A DNA stretch of 64,000 bases from Trebonia sp050013875 (GTDB taxonomy: Bacteria; Actinomycetota; Actinomycetes; Streptosporangiales; Streptosporangiaceae). Numbering within the stretch: the stretch's first letter is position 1; each line of letters begins with the position of its first letter. The notes under the pieces are model-generated. The model did no database searches. It was not told where the DNA came from and saw nothing but the letters and a program-made list of their open reading frames with translations. Made by a program: the position numbers and the translations under genes. Location: contig JBEKEK010000025.1 of NCBI GenBank assembly GCA_050013875.1, positions 1 through 64,000 of the forward strand, in the 5' to 3' direction. This document shows, in pieces, positions 16,925 through 24,633 of this stretch.

Positions 16925-17707
16925 TCAGGCCACCCCACGCCGACTGCGCTGAGCACCTGTACGCTCCTCTCGGCCGTGTCCTCCCATGACGACACGGACA
17001 ATCGTTGTCGCAGATACGACCCTACCGTGACCGGCTTGCAGAACCTCCGCACTCGCAACGCCAAGTCGGGCGAGAACCGGCCCGGCCGCCGTCAGTTCCT
17101 CCGCCGCGGACTGTCCCTTGATCGCGAGCAGCTCGCCGCCCGGATTCAGCAGCCGGGCGGCCCAGCCGACCAGCTTCTCAAGCGACGCCACCGCCCGGGC
17201 CGTGGCCACGTCCGCCCTAATCCCCGCGGCCGCCTTCTCCTCTGCCCGCGCCCGGATCACGGTAACGTTCGGCAGGTCGAGTTCGCGGACGCACTCTTCG
17301 AGGAAGACCGACCGGCGCAGCAACGGCTCAAGCAGTACGACGTGCAGCGCGGGCCGCAGCAGCGCCAGCACGATGCCGGGCAGTCCCGCACCGGAGCCGA
17401 TGTCGACGAGCTCGCCCTGCTCCGGGAGGAAGTCGGCGACGAGTGCGCAGTTCACCAGGTGCCGGTCCCAGAGGCGCGCGGTCTCCCGCGGGCCGATGAT
17501 CCCGCGGGTCACTCCGTCGGTGGCAAGCAGTTGCGCGTAACGCTCGGCCTTGGCCAGCGTCTCCCCGAACTCCGCGACCGCCTCGGCCGTGGGATCAGGG
17601 AGAACATCCTGGTCAGCGACGTCTTTCGGCGCAGGCGCGGGTTGGGAGGCTGATTTCCAGCATGGGAGGCTCCCGCCCCCCATTCCCCCTGGAATGCCCG
17701 CGGTCAC
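16925..17707 (-). CDS. rsmG: 16S rRNA (guanine-527-N7)-methyltransferase RsmG
   Basis: 260 residues; methylates G527 of 16S rRNA with SAM. The core shows ETLAKAERYAQLLATDGVTRGIIGPRE, LWDRHLVNCALVADFL, the SAM loop LVDIGSGAGLPGIVLAL, and ARAVASLEKLVGWAARLLNPGG. A roughly 35-residue N-terminal extension precedes the core. The GTG start at 17707 has AGGAG five bases upstream and lies 10 bases after the jag stop, so the genes are co-transcribed. Loss in other bacteria gives low-level streptomycin resistance. Confidence 0.95.
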   Translation of the reverse strand: MTAGIPGGMGGGSLPCWKSASQPAPAPKDVADQDVLPDPTAEAVAEFGETLAKAERYAQLLATDGVTRGIIGPRETARLWDRHLVNCALVADFLPEQGELVDIGSGAGLPGIVLALLRPALHVVLLEPLLRRSVFLEECVRELDLPNVTVIRARAEEKAAAGIRADVATARAVASLEKLVGWAARLLNPGGELLAIKGQSAAEELTAAGPVLARLGVASAEVLQAGHGRVVSATTIVRVVMGGHGREERTGAQRSRRGVA

Positions 17708-17717
17708 CGCGCTCCTC

Positions 17718-18470
17718 TCAGCCAGCGGGGAAGACCACCACGCGCCGATTCGGCTCTTCGCCCTCCGACTCGCTCCGGAGCCCGGCGACCGCTACCGCAT
17801 CGTGGATGATCTTCCGCTCGAACGGGGACATCGCACGCAGCTTCTTCGGCTCCCCGGTCCGCGTGACCTCCTCCGCGACCGAGCGGCCGAGGTCGGCGAG
17901 CTCGGCCCGGCGGCGCACCCGGAAGCCGCCGACATCGAGCATCAGCCGCGCTCGGGTACCGGTCTTCCTGTGCACCGCGAGCCGGGTCAGCTCCTGCAGC
18001 GCCTCAAGCACTTCGCCGTCGTCGCCGACGAGCTCGTCGAGCGTCGCGCCGACGACAGAAACGACCGCGCGGTCGCCCTCGACGTCCATGTCGATGTCAC
18101 CGTCGAGGTCGGCGATGTCGAGGAGCCCCTCGATGTAGTCAGCCGCGATGTCGCCCTCTTCTTCGAGCGAGCTCAGATCGTCCTCTTCGCCTTCTTCGGC
18201 GTCGTCCTCGTCTTCGTCATCTTCATCGTCGCCGTCAGCCTCGTCCGCGAGCTCGTCGTCTTCGTCCTCGTCGTCCGCCTCGAGGTCGTCCGCCTCGTCG
18301 GCCAGATCGTCGTCGGTCTCGTCGACGTCCAGGTCGTCTTCCTCGCTGAGAAGGTCGCTGCCATTGATCACGCTGTCAAGCTCCTGATCTTCCGGACCCG
18401 CGGCAGGCGCCACCGCATCCTCACGACCTACCACCGTGTCGACCCCCTCAACACCGGAACCATCACCCAC
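17718..18470 (-). CDS. jag: Jag/KhpB-type KH-R3H RNA-binding protein
   Basis: 250 residues. The first 110 are an extreme Asp/Glu-rich tract (DEADDLEADDEDEDDELADEAD), then a KH-like domain (VEGDRAVVSVVGATLDELVG … RLMLDVGGFRV) and an R3H domain near the end (MSPFERKIIHDAV … NRRVVVFP). It binds RNA in the cytoplasm and is linked to cell-wall elongation control in Gram-positive bacteria. GTG start six bases after the yidC stop. The acidic tract is much longer than usual; its function is unknown. Confidence 0.92.
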   Translation of the reverse strand: MGDGSGVEGVDTVVGREDAVAPAAGPEDQELDSVINGSDLLSEEDDLDVDETDDDLADEADDLEADDEDEDDELADEADGDDEDDEDEDDAEEGEEDDLSSLEEEGDIAADYIEGLLDIADLDGDIDMDVEGDRAVVSVVGATLDELVGDDGEVLEALQELTRLAVHRKTGTRARLMLDVGGFRVRRRAELADLGRSVAEEVTRTGEPKKLRAMSPFERKIIHDAVAVAGLRSESEGEEPNRRVVVFPAG

Positions 18471-18476
18471 AGTCGC

Positions 18477-19748
18477 TCACCTCTTGCCCGCATTACCCGG
18501 ATTACCGGAACGCTTACTCCGCGCCTGCCGGACCGGCTGCTGCCGGACGATCTTGGTCTCTTGCACCACGGGCGCCTCCTCCGGCTCGGCCTTCTTCTTG
18601 CCGAACCCGAGCAGTCCACGCCCGCCGCCCCCTGCCTCCGAGGAGCTGACCGTGCCGTCGTTCACTACCCGCTTGGCAGCGGTCCCGTTGGCAGCGGTCC
18701 CGTTGGCGGCCGACCTGGCCGTCGGTGCCTTCGCCGTCGAAACCTTGGCCGCGGCCGTTCCGGCCGCGGCTGGCTTGGCCCCGTCGGTGCCCGGCTTGCT
18801 CGCCGTTCCCGGCTTGCTCGCCGTTCCCGGCTTGCTCGCCGACTTGGCCGTCCCGTTGCTCTTGGCGGCGTTGACGCTCCCCTTGACCACCGTGCTCTTA
18901 ACGACGGGCCGGTTACTCCCGGATGCCGCTCCCGCCGCAGACGCACCAACCGTAGCGCTCCCGACGATAGGAAGGTTGCGGAACAGGATGTGCTGCTGCC
19001 CCAGTGTCCACACGTTGGTGGTCACCCAGTAGATAACGAGGCCGTACTGCCAGTACAGACCGGTCAGCGCGAAGAACGGCGCGATGTACATCATGTTCTT
19101 CGACATGCTCTGCGCCATCGCGGCACCGGGCTGGTCCGGGTCGGGCACCTGCTGGTTCATCATGCCGCGCTTGGCGCTCTGCCGCATGGTAAGGAACGTG
19201 GTGCAGGCGCTGATCGCCACCGACAGCAGGATCACGGCCCGCACGGTCCACGACTCGCCTGTGGGAGCCCACAGGAACTTGTCGGAGAGCAGGACGCCGA
19301 ACACGTGAGCCGTTTGCGCGCTATGGACGGTTGCGACCGACAGCCCGTACTTAGGCGTCGTCCCAGGCACCCAGTCAGAGATGGCCTTCAGCACGTTGAA
19401 CAGGGACCAGAAGACCGGCAGCTGGGCGACGAGCGGCAAACACCCGCCGAGCGGGTTGATGCCGTTCTCCTTGTAGAACTTCATCGTCTCTTCGTTGAGA
19501 CGGGTCTTGTCGTTCTTGTACTTCTTGCGGATCTCCTGCAGCGCCGGCATGTGCGACTGCATCTTGCGCTGCGATCGCACCTGCTTGACGAAGAGCGGCA
19601 CCATGATGAGCCGCATCAGCATCACCAGGAGGACGATGGACAGGCCCCAGGACCAGCCGCTGGCCGCGCCGAATGGCACGGCGAGCGCATCATGGATGCG
19701 GCTAATCACCCATGCCACCGCTTCGAACAGCGGGTTGAGGATGCTCAC
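18477..19748 (-). CDS. yidC: Membrane protein insertase YidC
   Basis: 423 residues; inserts and folds membrane proteins, alone or with SecYEG. After the first helix comes SGWSWGLSIVLLVMLMRLIMVPLFVKQVRSQRKMQ (with the hydrophilic-groove arginine R46 in LMRLIM), then the coiled cytoplasmic hairpin IRKKYKNDKTRLNEETMKFYKENGINPLGGCLP and further helices. The C-terminal 150 residues are a basic low-complexity tail with SKPGTA and NGTAA repeats, an actinobacterial feature possibly contacting ribosomes. The start overlaps the yidD stop by four bases. Confidence 0.96.
   Translation of the reverse strand: MSILNPLFEAVAWVISRIHDALAVPFGAASGWSWGLSIVLLVMLMRLIMVPLFVKQVRSQRKMQSHMPALQEIRKKYKNDKTRLNEETMKFYKENGINPLGGCLPLVAQLPVFWSLFNVLKAISDWVPGTTPKYGLSVATVHSAQTAHVFGVLLSDKFLWAPTGESWTVRAVILLSVAISACTTFLTMRQSAKRGMMNQQVPDPDQPGAAMAQSMSKNMMYIAPFFALTGLYWQYGLVIYWVTTNVWTLGQQHILFRNLPIVGSATVGASAAGAASGSNRPVVKSTVVKGSVNAAKSNGTAKSASKPGTASKPGTASKPGTDGAKPAAAGTAAAKVSTAKAPTARSAANGTAANGTAAKRVVNDGTVSSSEAGGGGRGLLGFGKKKAEPEEAPVVQETKIVRQQPVRQARSKRSGNPGNAGKR
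18790..18842 (-). repeat. 18-bp tandem repeats in the YidC tail
   Basis: Three units of CCCGGCTTGCTCGCCGTT type (plus strand) encode SKPGTA on the minus strand. The period keeps frame. Confidence 0.75.
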
Positions 19749-20026
19749 TGGGTAACTCCTTGGGGCCGGGGAGGCACGGGATCGTATCCGCCAGGGTTAA
19801 AGGGATGGCAACGGGCAAGCCGACGCACCGTCAGCCACAGCCCCCGCGCCGCGCCATGGCGCTGTAGCGCCTCAAGCGCGTACTCGCTGCAGGAAGGGGC
19901 GAACCGGCAAACCGGAGGAATCGCCGGGCTGATGAACCGGCGGTAGCCGATCACGGGCACGATGAGAATCCGTGCCGCCAACGTCGGCACGACCTCCTCT
20001 ACCGAACTCAAATCCGATGCGCTCAT
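19745..20026 (-). CDS. yidD: Membrane protein insertion efficiency factor YidD
   Basis: 93 residues with the full family core: IGYRRFISPAIPPVCRFAPSCSEYALEALQRHGAARGLWL, then LARCHPFNPGGYDPVP. The three conserved cysteines are present and an amphipathic N-terminal helix associates with the membrane. It overlaps yidC downstream and rnpA upstream by four bases each, indicating translational coupling across the group. Confidence 0.96.
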   Translation of the reverse strand: MSASDLSSVEEVVPTLAARILIVPVIGYRRFISPAIPPVCRFAPSCSEYALEALQRHGAARGLWLTVRRLARCHPFNPGGYDPVPPRPQGVTQ

Positions 20027-20397
20027 TCCTGGCGCAGCGCCCCAACCTGCCGCCGCAGCAGTCGTCCGAGAACCAGGTCAAGATCGGCGGCCAGATCTGC
20101 CTGGCGTGCGCCAGCGGCGGCCGGATGCGCCCGCAACACGAGGAGGCAACCCCCCGGGAGCCAGGCGACCCGCCTGCGCATTAGTTCCCGGAGCCGTCGC
20201 TTTACCCGGTTGCGAACCACGGCCGAGCCAACCGCACGGCTAACAACAAAGCCTACCTTCGGCCCCGCATCAGTTGGTACTGCACCCGCGGGCAGCAGCA
20301 GAGCCCCGGCAACCACGGCGCTGCCCGCCCGGCGACCCGAGCGGAGCGTACGCCGGAACTCTTCCGGGCTTCTCATCCGCGTCTGCTGCGGCAGCAC
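20023..20397 (-). CDS. rnpA: Ribonuclease P protein component
   Basis: 124 residues; basic protein subunit of RNase P that processes tRNA 5' ends. The GTG at 20397 (MLPQQTRMRSPEEFRRTLRSGRRAG) follows AGGAGG at four bases and matches the family start; the frame is open upstream to 20430 without support. Signature motif RNRVKRRLRELMR is present, preceded by KVGFVVSRAVGSAV. It follows rpmH on the minus strand as in nearly all bacteria. Confidence 0.95.
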   Translation of the reverse strand: MLPQQTRMRSPEEFRRTLRSGRRAGSAVVAGALLLPAGAVPTDAGPKVGFVVSRAVGSAVVRNRVKRRLRELMRRRVAWLPGGCLLVLRAHPAAAGARQADLAADLDLVLGRLLRRQVGALRQE

Positions 20398-20458
20398 CAC
20401 ACCTCCTGCGCAGCCAAGGCTGCCCGCCACGGGGCCGGCAGGCCCCTCAGTGGCCGAG

Positions 20459-20596
20459 TCAGGCCGAAAGCCGCTCGCGGCCCTTCTGGCGTCGCGCGGC
20501 GAGCACGGCGCGGCCGGCCCGGGTACGCATCCGCAGGCGGAAGCCGTGGACCTTCGCCCGCCGACGGTTGTTCGGCTGGAACGTGCGCTTGCTCAC
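20459..20596 (-). CDS. rpmH: 50S ribosomal protein L34
   Basis: 45 residues, starting MSKRTFQPNNRRRAKVHGFR and ending RQKGRERLSA, the complete L34 sequence pattern. GTG start with GGAG five bases upstream. It is the first gene of the rpmH-rnpA-yidD-yidC-jag-rsmG-parA set and diverges from dnaA across the origin-proximal gap. Confidence 0.97.
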   Translation of the reverse strand: MSKRTFQPNNRRRAKVHGFRLRMRTRAGRAVLAARRQKGRERLSA

Positions 20597-21028
20597 TGGA
20601 GCTCCAGTAGGTTCAGAGACTGTTACGGGTCAGGCCAGATCATGTCGGGTGCCACGCGGCCGGACTCAGGTAGATACACCGGTACAGGCGCCCGCCGCGG
20701 CCGTGACATGGCTCAGCCTGTTAACGGTAAAGGGGATCCGGGTCTAGGTCAAACCAGCGGCGGTCACCCCGCCGGTCGCCAGCTCTTTCCTCCCGGGCTA
20801 CATCGTGGAACACTGCGATTTCCACAGCACATCCGGCGCCGGCCACCTAGGCTGTGGAAAATCAGCGTCCGCAGGCCCACTCGGGGGTGCAAGCAACCGC
20901 CACGGGGCCGGGAAACCGCGGTTCAGCGCACGTACACACCTTGTGGACGGACCTGTGGACAACGAGTTGCGGTCTGTGATTGAAGTCTCCGCGCTCGGGC
21001 AGTGCGGCGACGCGAGGGGAGCGCATCG
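20597..21028. promoter_or_regulatory. rpmH-dnaA intergenic region with DnaA boxes
   Basis: 432-bp divergent promoter region. A perfect box TGTGGACAA lies at 20954-20962 and a near box TGTGGACGG at 20942-20950, only 3 bp apart, about 70 bp before dnaA. Weaker matches are at 20853-20861 (TGTGGAAAA) and around 20818-20826 (ATTTCCACA). This arrangement fits autoregulation of dnaA and possible participation in origin function. No coding capacity was seen. Confidence 0.7.
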
Positions 21029-23002
21029 GTGAGCGAATTGGATCTGGCGCAGGTTTGGGCACGATCCCTTAAGGGGCTCGCCGAGATGCACGTCGGGCCG
21101 AGCCAGCTCGCCTGGCTCAAGCCGGAGCTGACCCGCCCGCTCGGCCTGGTCGAGAACACCGTGCTGATCGCCACCCCCAACGCCTTCGTCAAGGAGCAGC
21201 TGGAAACCCGGCTCCGGCCGCTGGTCATCCACGCGCTCTCCCGGGAACTCGGCCGGCCGATCCAGCTCGCCGTCACGGTGGACCCGAGGCCGACGTCCGC
21301 GCAGGAACCGCCGCCCGGGCCGCCGAGCTCGCCGCTGTCGGTGATGGATTCCCCCGGCGGCCAGCTCACGGGAATGCCGCAGATGCCTGCCCACCCCGGC
21401 ATGTCGCAGGACTCACCACAGCAGCAACCACAGCCGCAGATGCAGCAGCCGGAGCAGTATCCCTACCAGTCCACCGGGTGGCCCTCCCAGGCATCCCACG
21501 AGGCCCAGGGAGACCAGTCCGCCTGGGGCGCCGGAGCCCCCCAGGCGGGAGAATGGGGATCGGCCGCGCCCCACGCGGGAGACCAACAAGGAGACCAGGG
21601 GGCCCCCCAGGCGGGGGAATGGGGAGCGGGAGCGCCCCAGGCCCCAGAGTGGGGGGCCGGAGCCCCGCATGCGGGAGAGTGGGGGGCGGGAGCCCCGCAC
21701 CCCGGGGACTGGGGCGCCGGAGCCGCTTCTCCGCAGCAGCACGCGCCGTCCGGCGGCGCTGACCTGTCCCAGCAAGATCAGCAGCCGGGGCAGCCCGACC
21801 ATTACCAGCAGGCAGCACAGCCCGACCGCTATCAGCAGGCGGGACAGCGTGACCACTCGGAGCAGAACGGGCAGAACCAGCACGGACAGCACCAGCTTGG
21901 TCAGCTTGGTCAGCACGGCCAGCACGGCCGGCCTCAGGAGCAGCCGCTGCGCCCGGCGTCCGCCCGCCTGAACTCGAAGTACACCTTCGAGACGTTCGTC
22001 ATCGGCAGCAGCAACCGGTTCGCGCACGCCGCCGCCGTCGCGGTCGCCGAGGCCCCCGCCAAGGCCTACAACCCGCTGTTCATCTACGGCGACTCGGGCC
22101 TGGGCAAGACCCACCTGCTGCACGCGATCGGGCATTACGCCCAGACGCTCTACAACGGCATCAAGGTGCGCTATGTGAGCTCCGAGGAGTTCACCAACGA
22201 CTTCATCAACATGATCCGCGATGGCAAGCAGGACGGGTTCCGCCGAAGGTACCGCGATGTCGACGTCCTGCTGGTGGACGACATCCAGTTCCTGGAGAAC
22301 AAGGAAGGAACCCAGGAGGAGTTTTTCCACACCTTCAACACACTGCACAACGCCAGCAAGCAGATCGTCATCTCCTCCGACCGGGCACCCAAGCGCCTGG
22401 TCACCCTGGAGGACCGGCTGCGCAGCCGGTTCGAGTGGGGGCTGCTGACCGACGTCCAGCCGCCTGAACTCGAGACCAGGATCGCGATCCTTTCCAAGAA
22501 GGCACGTCAGGAAGGTCTACTTGCCCCGCCCGACGTGCTCGAGTACATCGCCAGCCGGATCTCCACCAACATCCGCGAGCTCGAGGGCGCGCTTATCCGC
22601 GTCACCGCCTTCGCCAGCCTCAACCGGCAGAGCGTGGACGTCAGCCTGGCCGAGATCGTGCTCAAGGATCTCATCCCGGAGACCCAGGGCAGCGGCCCGC
22701 AGATCACCGCGGCGACGATCATGGGGCAGACCGCCGCCTACTTCGGGCTGACGATCGAGGATCTGTGCGGCACCAGCCGGTCCCGGGTACTGGTGACCGC
22801 CAGGCACATCGCGATGTACCTGTGCCGCGAGCTGACCGACATGTCGCTGCCCAAGATCGGCCAGCAGTTCGGCGGCCGGGACCACACCACGGTGATCAAC
22901 GCCGACCGCAAGATCCGCTCGCTGATGGCCGAACGGCGCTCGATCTACACGCAGGTCACCGAGCTCACCAACCGCATCAAGCAGCAGGCACGGGCGAGCT
23001 GA
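21029..23002 (+). CDS. dnaA: Chromosomal replication initiator DnaA
   Basis: 657 residues. Domain I starts MSELDLAQVWARSLKGLAEMHVGPSQ. Domain II (about 100-310) is unusually long, with tandem GEWGAGAPxA units followed by Gln/His-rich sequence (QHGQHQLGQLGQHG). Domain III has Walker A GDSGLGKT (354-361), Walker B VDVLLVDDIQFLENKEGTQEEFF and sensor motifs. Domain IV carries the DnaA-box reader GGRDHTTVINADRKI near residue 615. GTG at 21029 is preceded by AGGGGAG at seven bases; an in-frame GTG at 21002 lacks this support. Confidence 0.97.
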   Translation: MSELDLAQVWARSLKGLAEMHVGPSQLAWLKPELTRPLGLVENTVLIATPNAFVKEQLETRLRPLVIHALSRELGRPIQLAVTVDPRPTSAQEPPPGPPSSPLSVMDSPGGQLTGMPQMPAHPGMSQDSPQQQPQPQMQQPEQYPYQSTGWPSQASHEAQGDQSAWGAGAPQAGEWGSAAPHAGDQQGDQGAPQAGEWGAGAPQAPEWGAGAPHAGEWGAGAPHPGDWGAGAASPQQHAPSGGADLSQQDQQPGQPDHYQQAAQPDRYQQAGQRDHSEQNGQNQHGQHQLGQLGQHGQHGRPQEQPLRPASARLNSKYTFETFVIGSSNRFAHAAAVAVAEAPAKAYNPLFIYGDSGLGKTHLLHAIGHYAQTLYNGIKVRYVSSEEFTNDFINMIRDGKQDGFRRRYRDVDVLLVDDIQFLENKEGTQEEFFHTFNTLHNASKQIVISSDRAPKRLVTLEDRLRSRFEWGLLTDVQPPELETRIAILSKKARQEGLLAPPDVLEYIASRISTNIRELEGALIRVTAFASLNRQSVDVSLAEIVLKDLIPETQGSGPQITAATIMGQTAAYFGLTIEDLCGTSRSRVLVTARHIAMYLCRELTDMSLPKIGQQFGGRDHTTVINADRKIRSLMAERRSIYTQVTELTNRIKQQARAS

Positions 23003-23455
23003 TGACGTCGCCGCAAGCCACGTTGACCGGGCGGCCGACCGGTGTAGCGAGCCCGCAAAATGTTTCCGAGATCAACCCACAGGTTACCCACATGAGTTAT
23101 CCAGATCTGTGGACAAGCCTTGTGGATAACCTTGTGGACCGGCAGGGGATAACCGGGGGACAACTGGTGGACAACTGGGGGAAACCTAGGGGCCATCCAC
23201 ATCACTGGTCCGGGCATCCACATTGGGCGCACAGCCCGTGTGCACAAAAAATGGGCCGGGAACTGGGAAAACAACGTTCTCCCCAGAATCCACAGCCCCT
23301 ATGACTATGACTTTCTTAAAACTAAATAGGTCCCAAAAACAAGTAGGTGCGCGGCCCGGCTGGGGAAAACCCCGTCCGGTCCGTGCCCTGACAACAGCCA
23401 AATACCCCGCTAACGGGGAACCGCAAACATCGCCGACCCCGGCAGGAGGCATCCC
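23003..23455. other. oriC: Probable oriC between dnaA and dnaN
   Basis: 453 bp without a gene, dense in DnaA boxes. Perfect sites: TGTGGACAA 23108-23116 and TGTGGATAA 23121-23129. One- or two-mismatch sites: TTACCCACA 23084-23092, TTATCCAGA 23097-23105, TGTGGACCG 23133-23141, GGTGGACAA 23166-23174, CCATCCACA 23193-23201, GCATCCACA 23214-23222 and GAATCCACA 23286-23294. Orientation changes between 23097 and 23141 and again after 23174. An AT-rich stretch at about 23300-23345 (CTTTCTTAAAACTAAATAGG) is the best candidate for the unwinding element. The dnaA-dnaN location is standard for actinobacteria. Confidence 0.85.
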
Positions 23456-24577
23456 ATGAAGCTTCAGGTTGAGCGTGACCAACTCGCAGAGGCCGTCGCA
23501 TGGACCGCCCGCGCGCTTCCTGCGCGCCCGACGGCCCCGGTGCTGGCCGGCATGCGGCTGCAGGCAGGCAACGAGCTGACCCTGTCGACCTTCGACTACG
23601 AGGTCTCGGCCCAGTCGACGATCCCGGTGCAGGCCGACGAGCCGGGCACCGTGCTCGTCTCGGGCAGGCTGCTGGCCGAGATCGTGCGCTCGCTGCCCGC
23701 CCGGCCGGTCGACCTGACCACCGACGGCACCAGGACGACTCTCAAGTGCGGCAGCGCCACGTTCACCCTGATGCTGCTGCCGACCGATGAGTACCCGACG
23801 CTGCCGGGCATGCCCGAGGTCACCGGGACCATCGGCGCCGACACCTTCGCCTCCGCGATCAGCCAGGTGGCCATCGCCGCGGGCCGCGACGACACGCTGC
23901 CCGCGCTGACCGGCATCCGGATGGAGATCAACGACGACCTGCTGACGCTGGTCGCCACCGACCGCTACCGGCTGGCGGTCCGCGAACTCCGCTGGACCCC
24001 GGTCACGCCCGGGCTCAACACGGCCGTCCTGGTCCCCGCGCGAGTGCTCGGCGACACCGCGCGCGCCCTCACCAGCGGGGCCGAGGTCGCGGTGGCGCTG
24101 GCCACCGGCGACGGCGGATCCGGCGACGGCATCATCGGTTTCGAGGGCAGCGGCCGCCGGACCACCACCCGGCTGCTCTCCGGCGAGTACCCGCGGTACC
24201 AGACGCTGCTGCCGAACGAGTTCTCCTCGGTCGCCGAGCTGCCCGCCGCGCCGTTCGCCGACGCGGTCAAGCGCGTCGCCCTGGTCGCCGAGCGGAACAC
24301 CCCGGTCCGGCTCACCTTCGCCGCCAGCGAGGTCCTGCTCGAGGCGGGCACCGGCGACGAGGCCCAGGCGAGCGAGGCGATCCAGGCATCCTACGACGGC
24401 GAGGAGATGCAGATCGCGTTCAACCCGCAGTACCTGCTCGACGGCATCGGCGCGGTCGATTCCGACACCGTCCGGATCTCCTTCACCACGCCCACCAGGC
24501 CCGCGGTGATCACCGGCAAGGGCGAGGCAGTGCCCGACTACCGCTACGTCATCATGCCCATCCGCTCAGCGGGCTGA
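23456..24577 (+). CDS. dnaN: DNA polymerase III subunit beta (sliding clamp)
   Basis: 373 residues, three repeated clamp domains: MKLQVERDQLAEAVAWTARALPARPTAPVLAGM, the central PTLPGMPEVTGTIGADTFASAI and the C-terminal LLDGIGAVDSDTVRISFTTPTRPAVITG with the usual VIMPIR end. It holds the polymerase on DNA. ATG with AGGAGG six bases upstream. recF follows directly; the gnd gene present here in streptomycetes is missing. Confidence 0.97.
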   Translation: MKLQVERDQLAEAVAWTARALPARPTAPVLAGMRLQAGNELTLSTFDYEVSAQSTIPVQADEPGTVLVSGRLLAEIVRSLPARPVDLTTDGTRTTLKCGSATFTLMLLPTDEYPTLPGMPEVTGTIGADTFASAISQVAIAAGRDDTLPALTGIRMEINDDLLTLVATDRYRLAVRELRWTPVTPGLNTAVLVPARVLGDTARALTSGAEVAVALATGDGGSGDGIIGFEGSGRRTTTRLLSGEYPRYQTLLPNEFSSVAELPAAPFADAVKRVALVAERNTPVRLTFAASEVLLEAGTGDEAQASEAIQASYDGEEMQIAFNPQYLLDGIGAVDSDTVRISFTTPTRPAVITGKGEAVPDYRYVIMPIRSAG

Positions 24578-24633
24578 TCTGCGAACGGGCTAGCGGCGGC
24601 CTAGTGTCGGGGTTAGCCGATACGCTCAGAAGC

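Noticed and set aside
16918..17064. Longer ParA starting at 17064
   Set aside because: It would overlap the conserved C-terminal part of rsmG by about 140 bases; starts after the rsmG stop fit better.
17550..19946. 798-codon plus-strand open frame opposite rsmG, jag and yidC
   Set aside because: Mirror of high-GC codon bias; three well-supported genes occupy the other strand.
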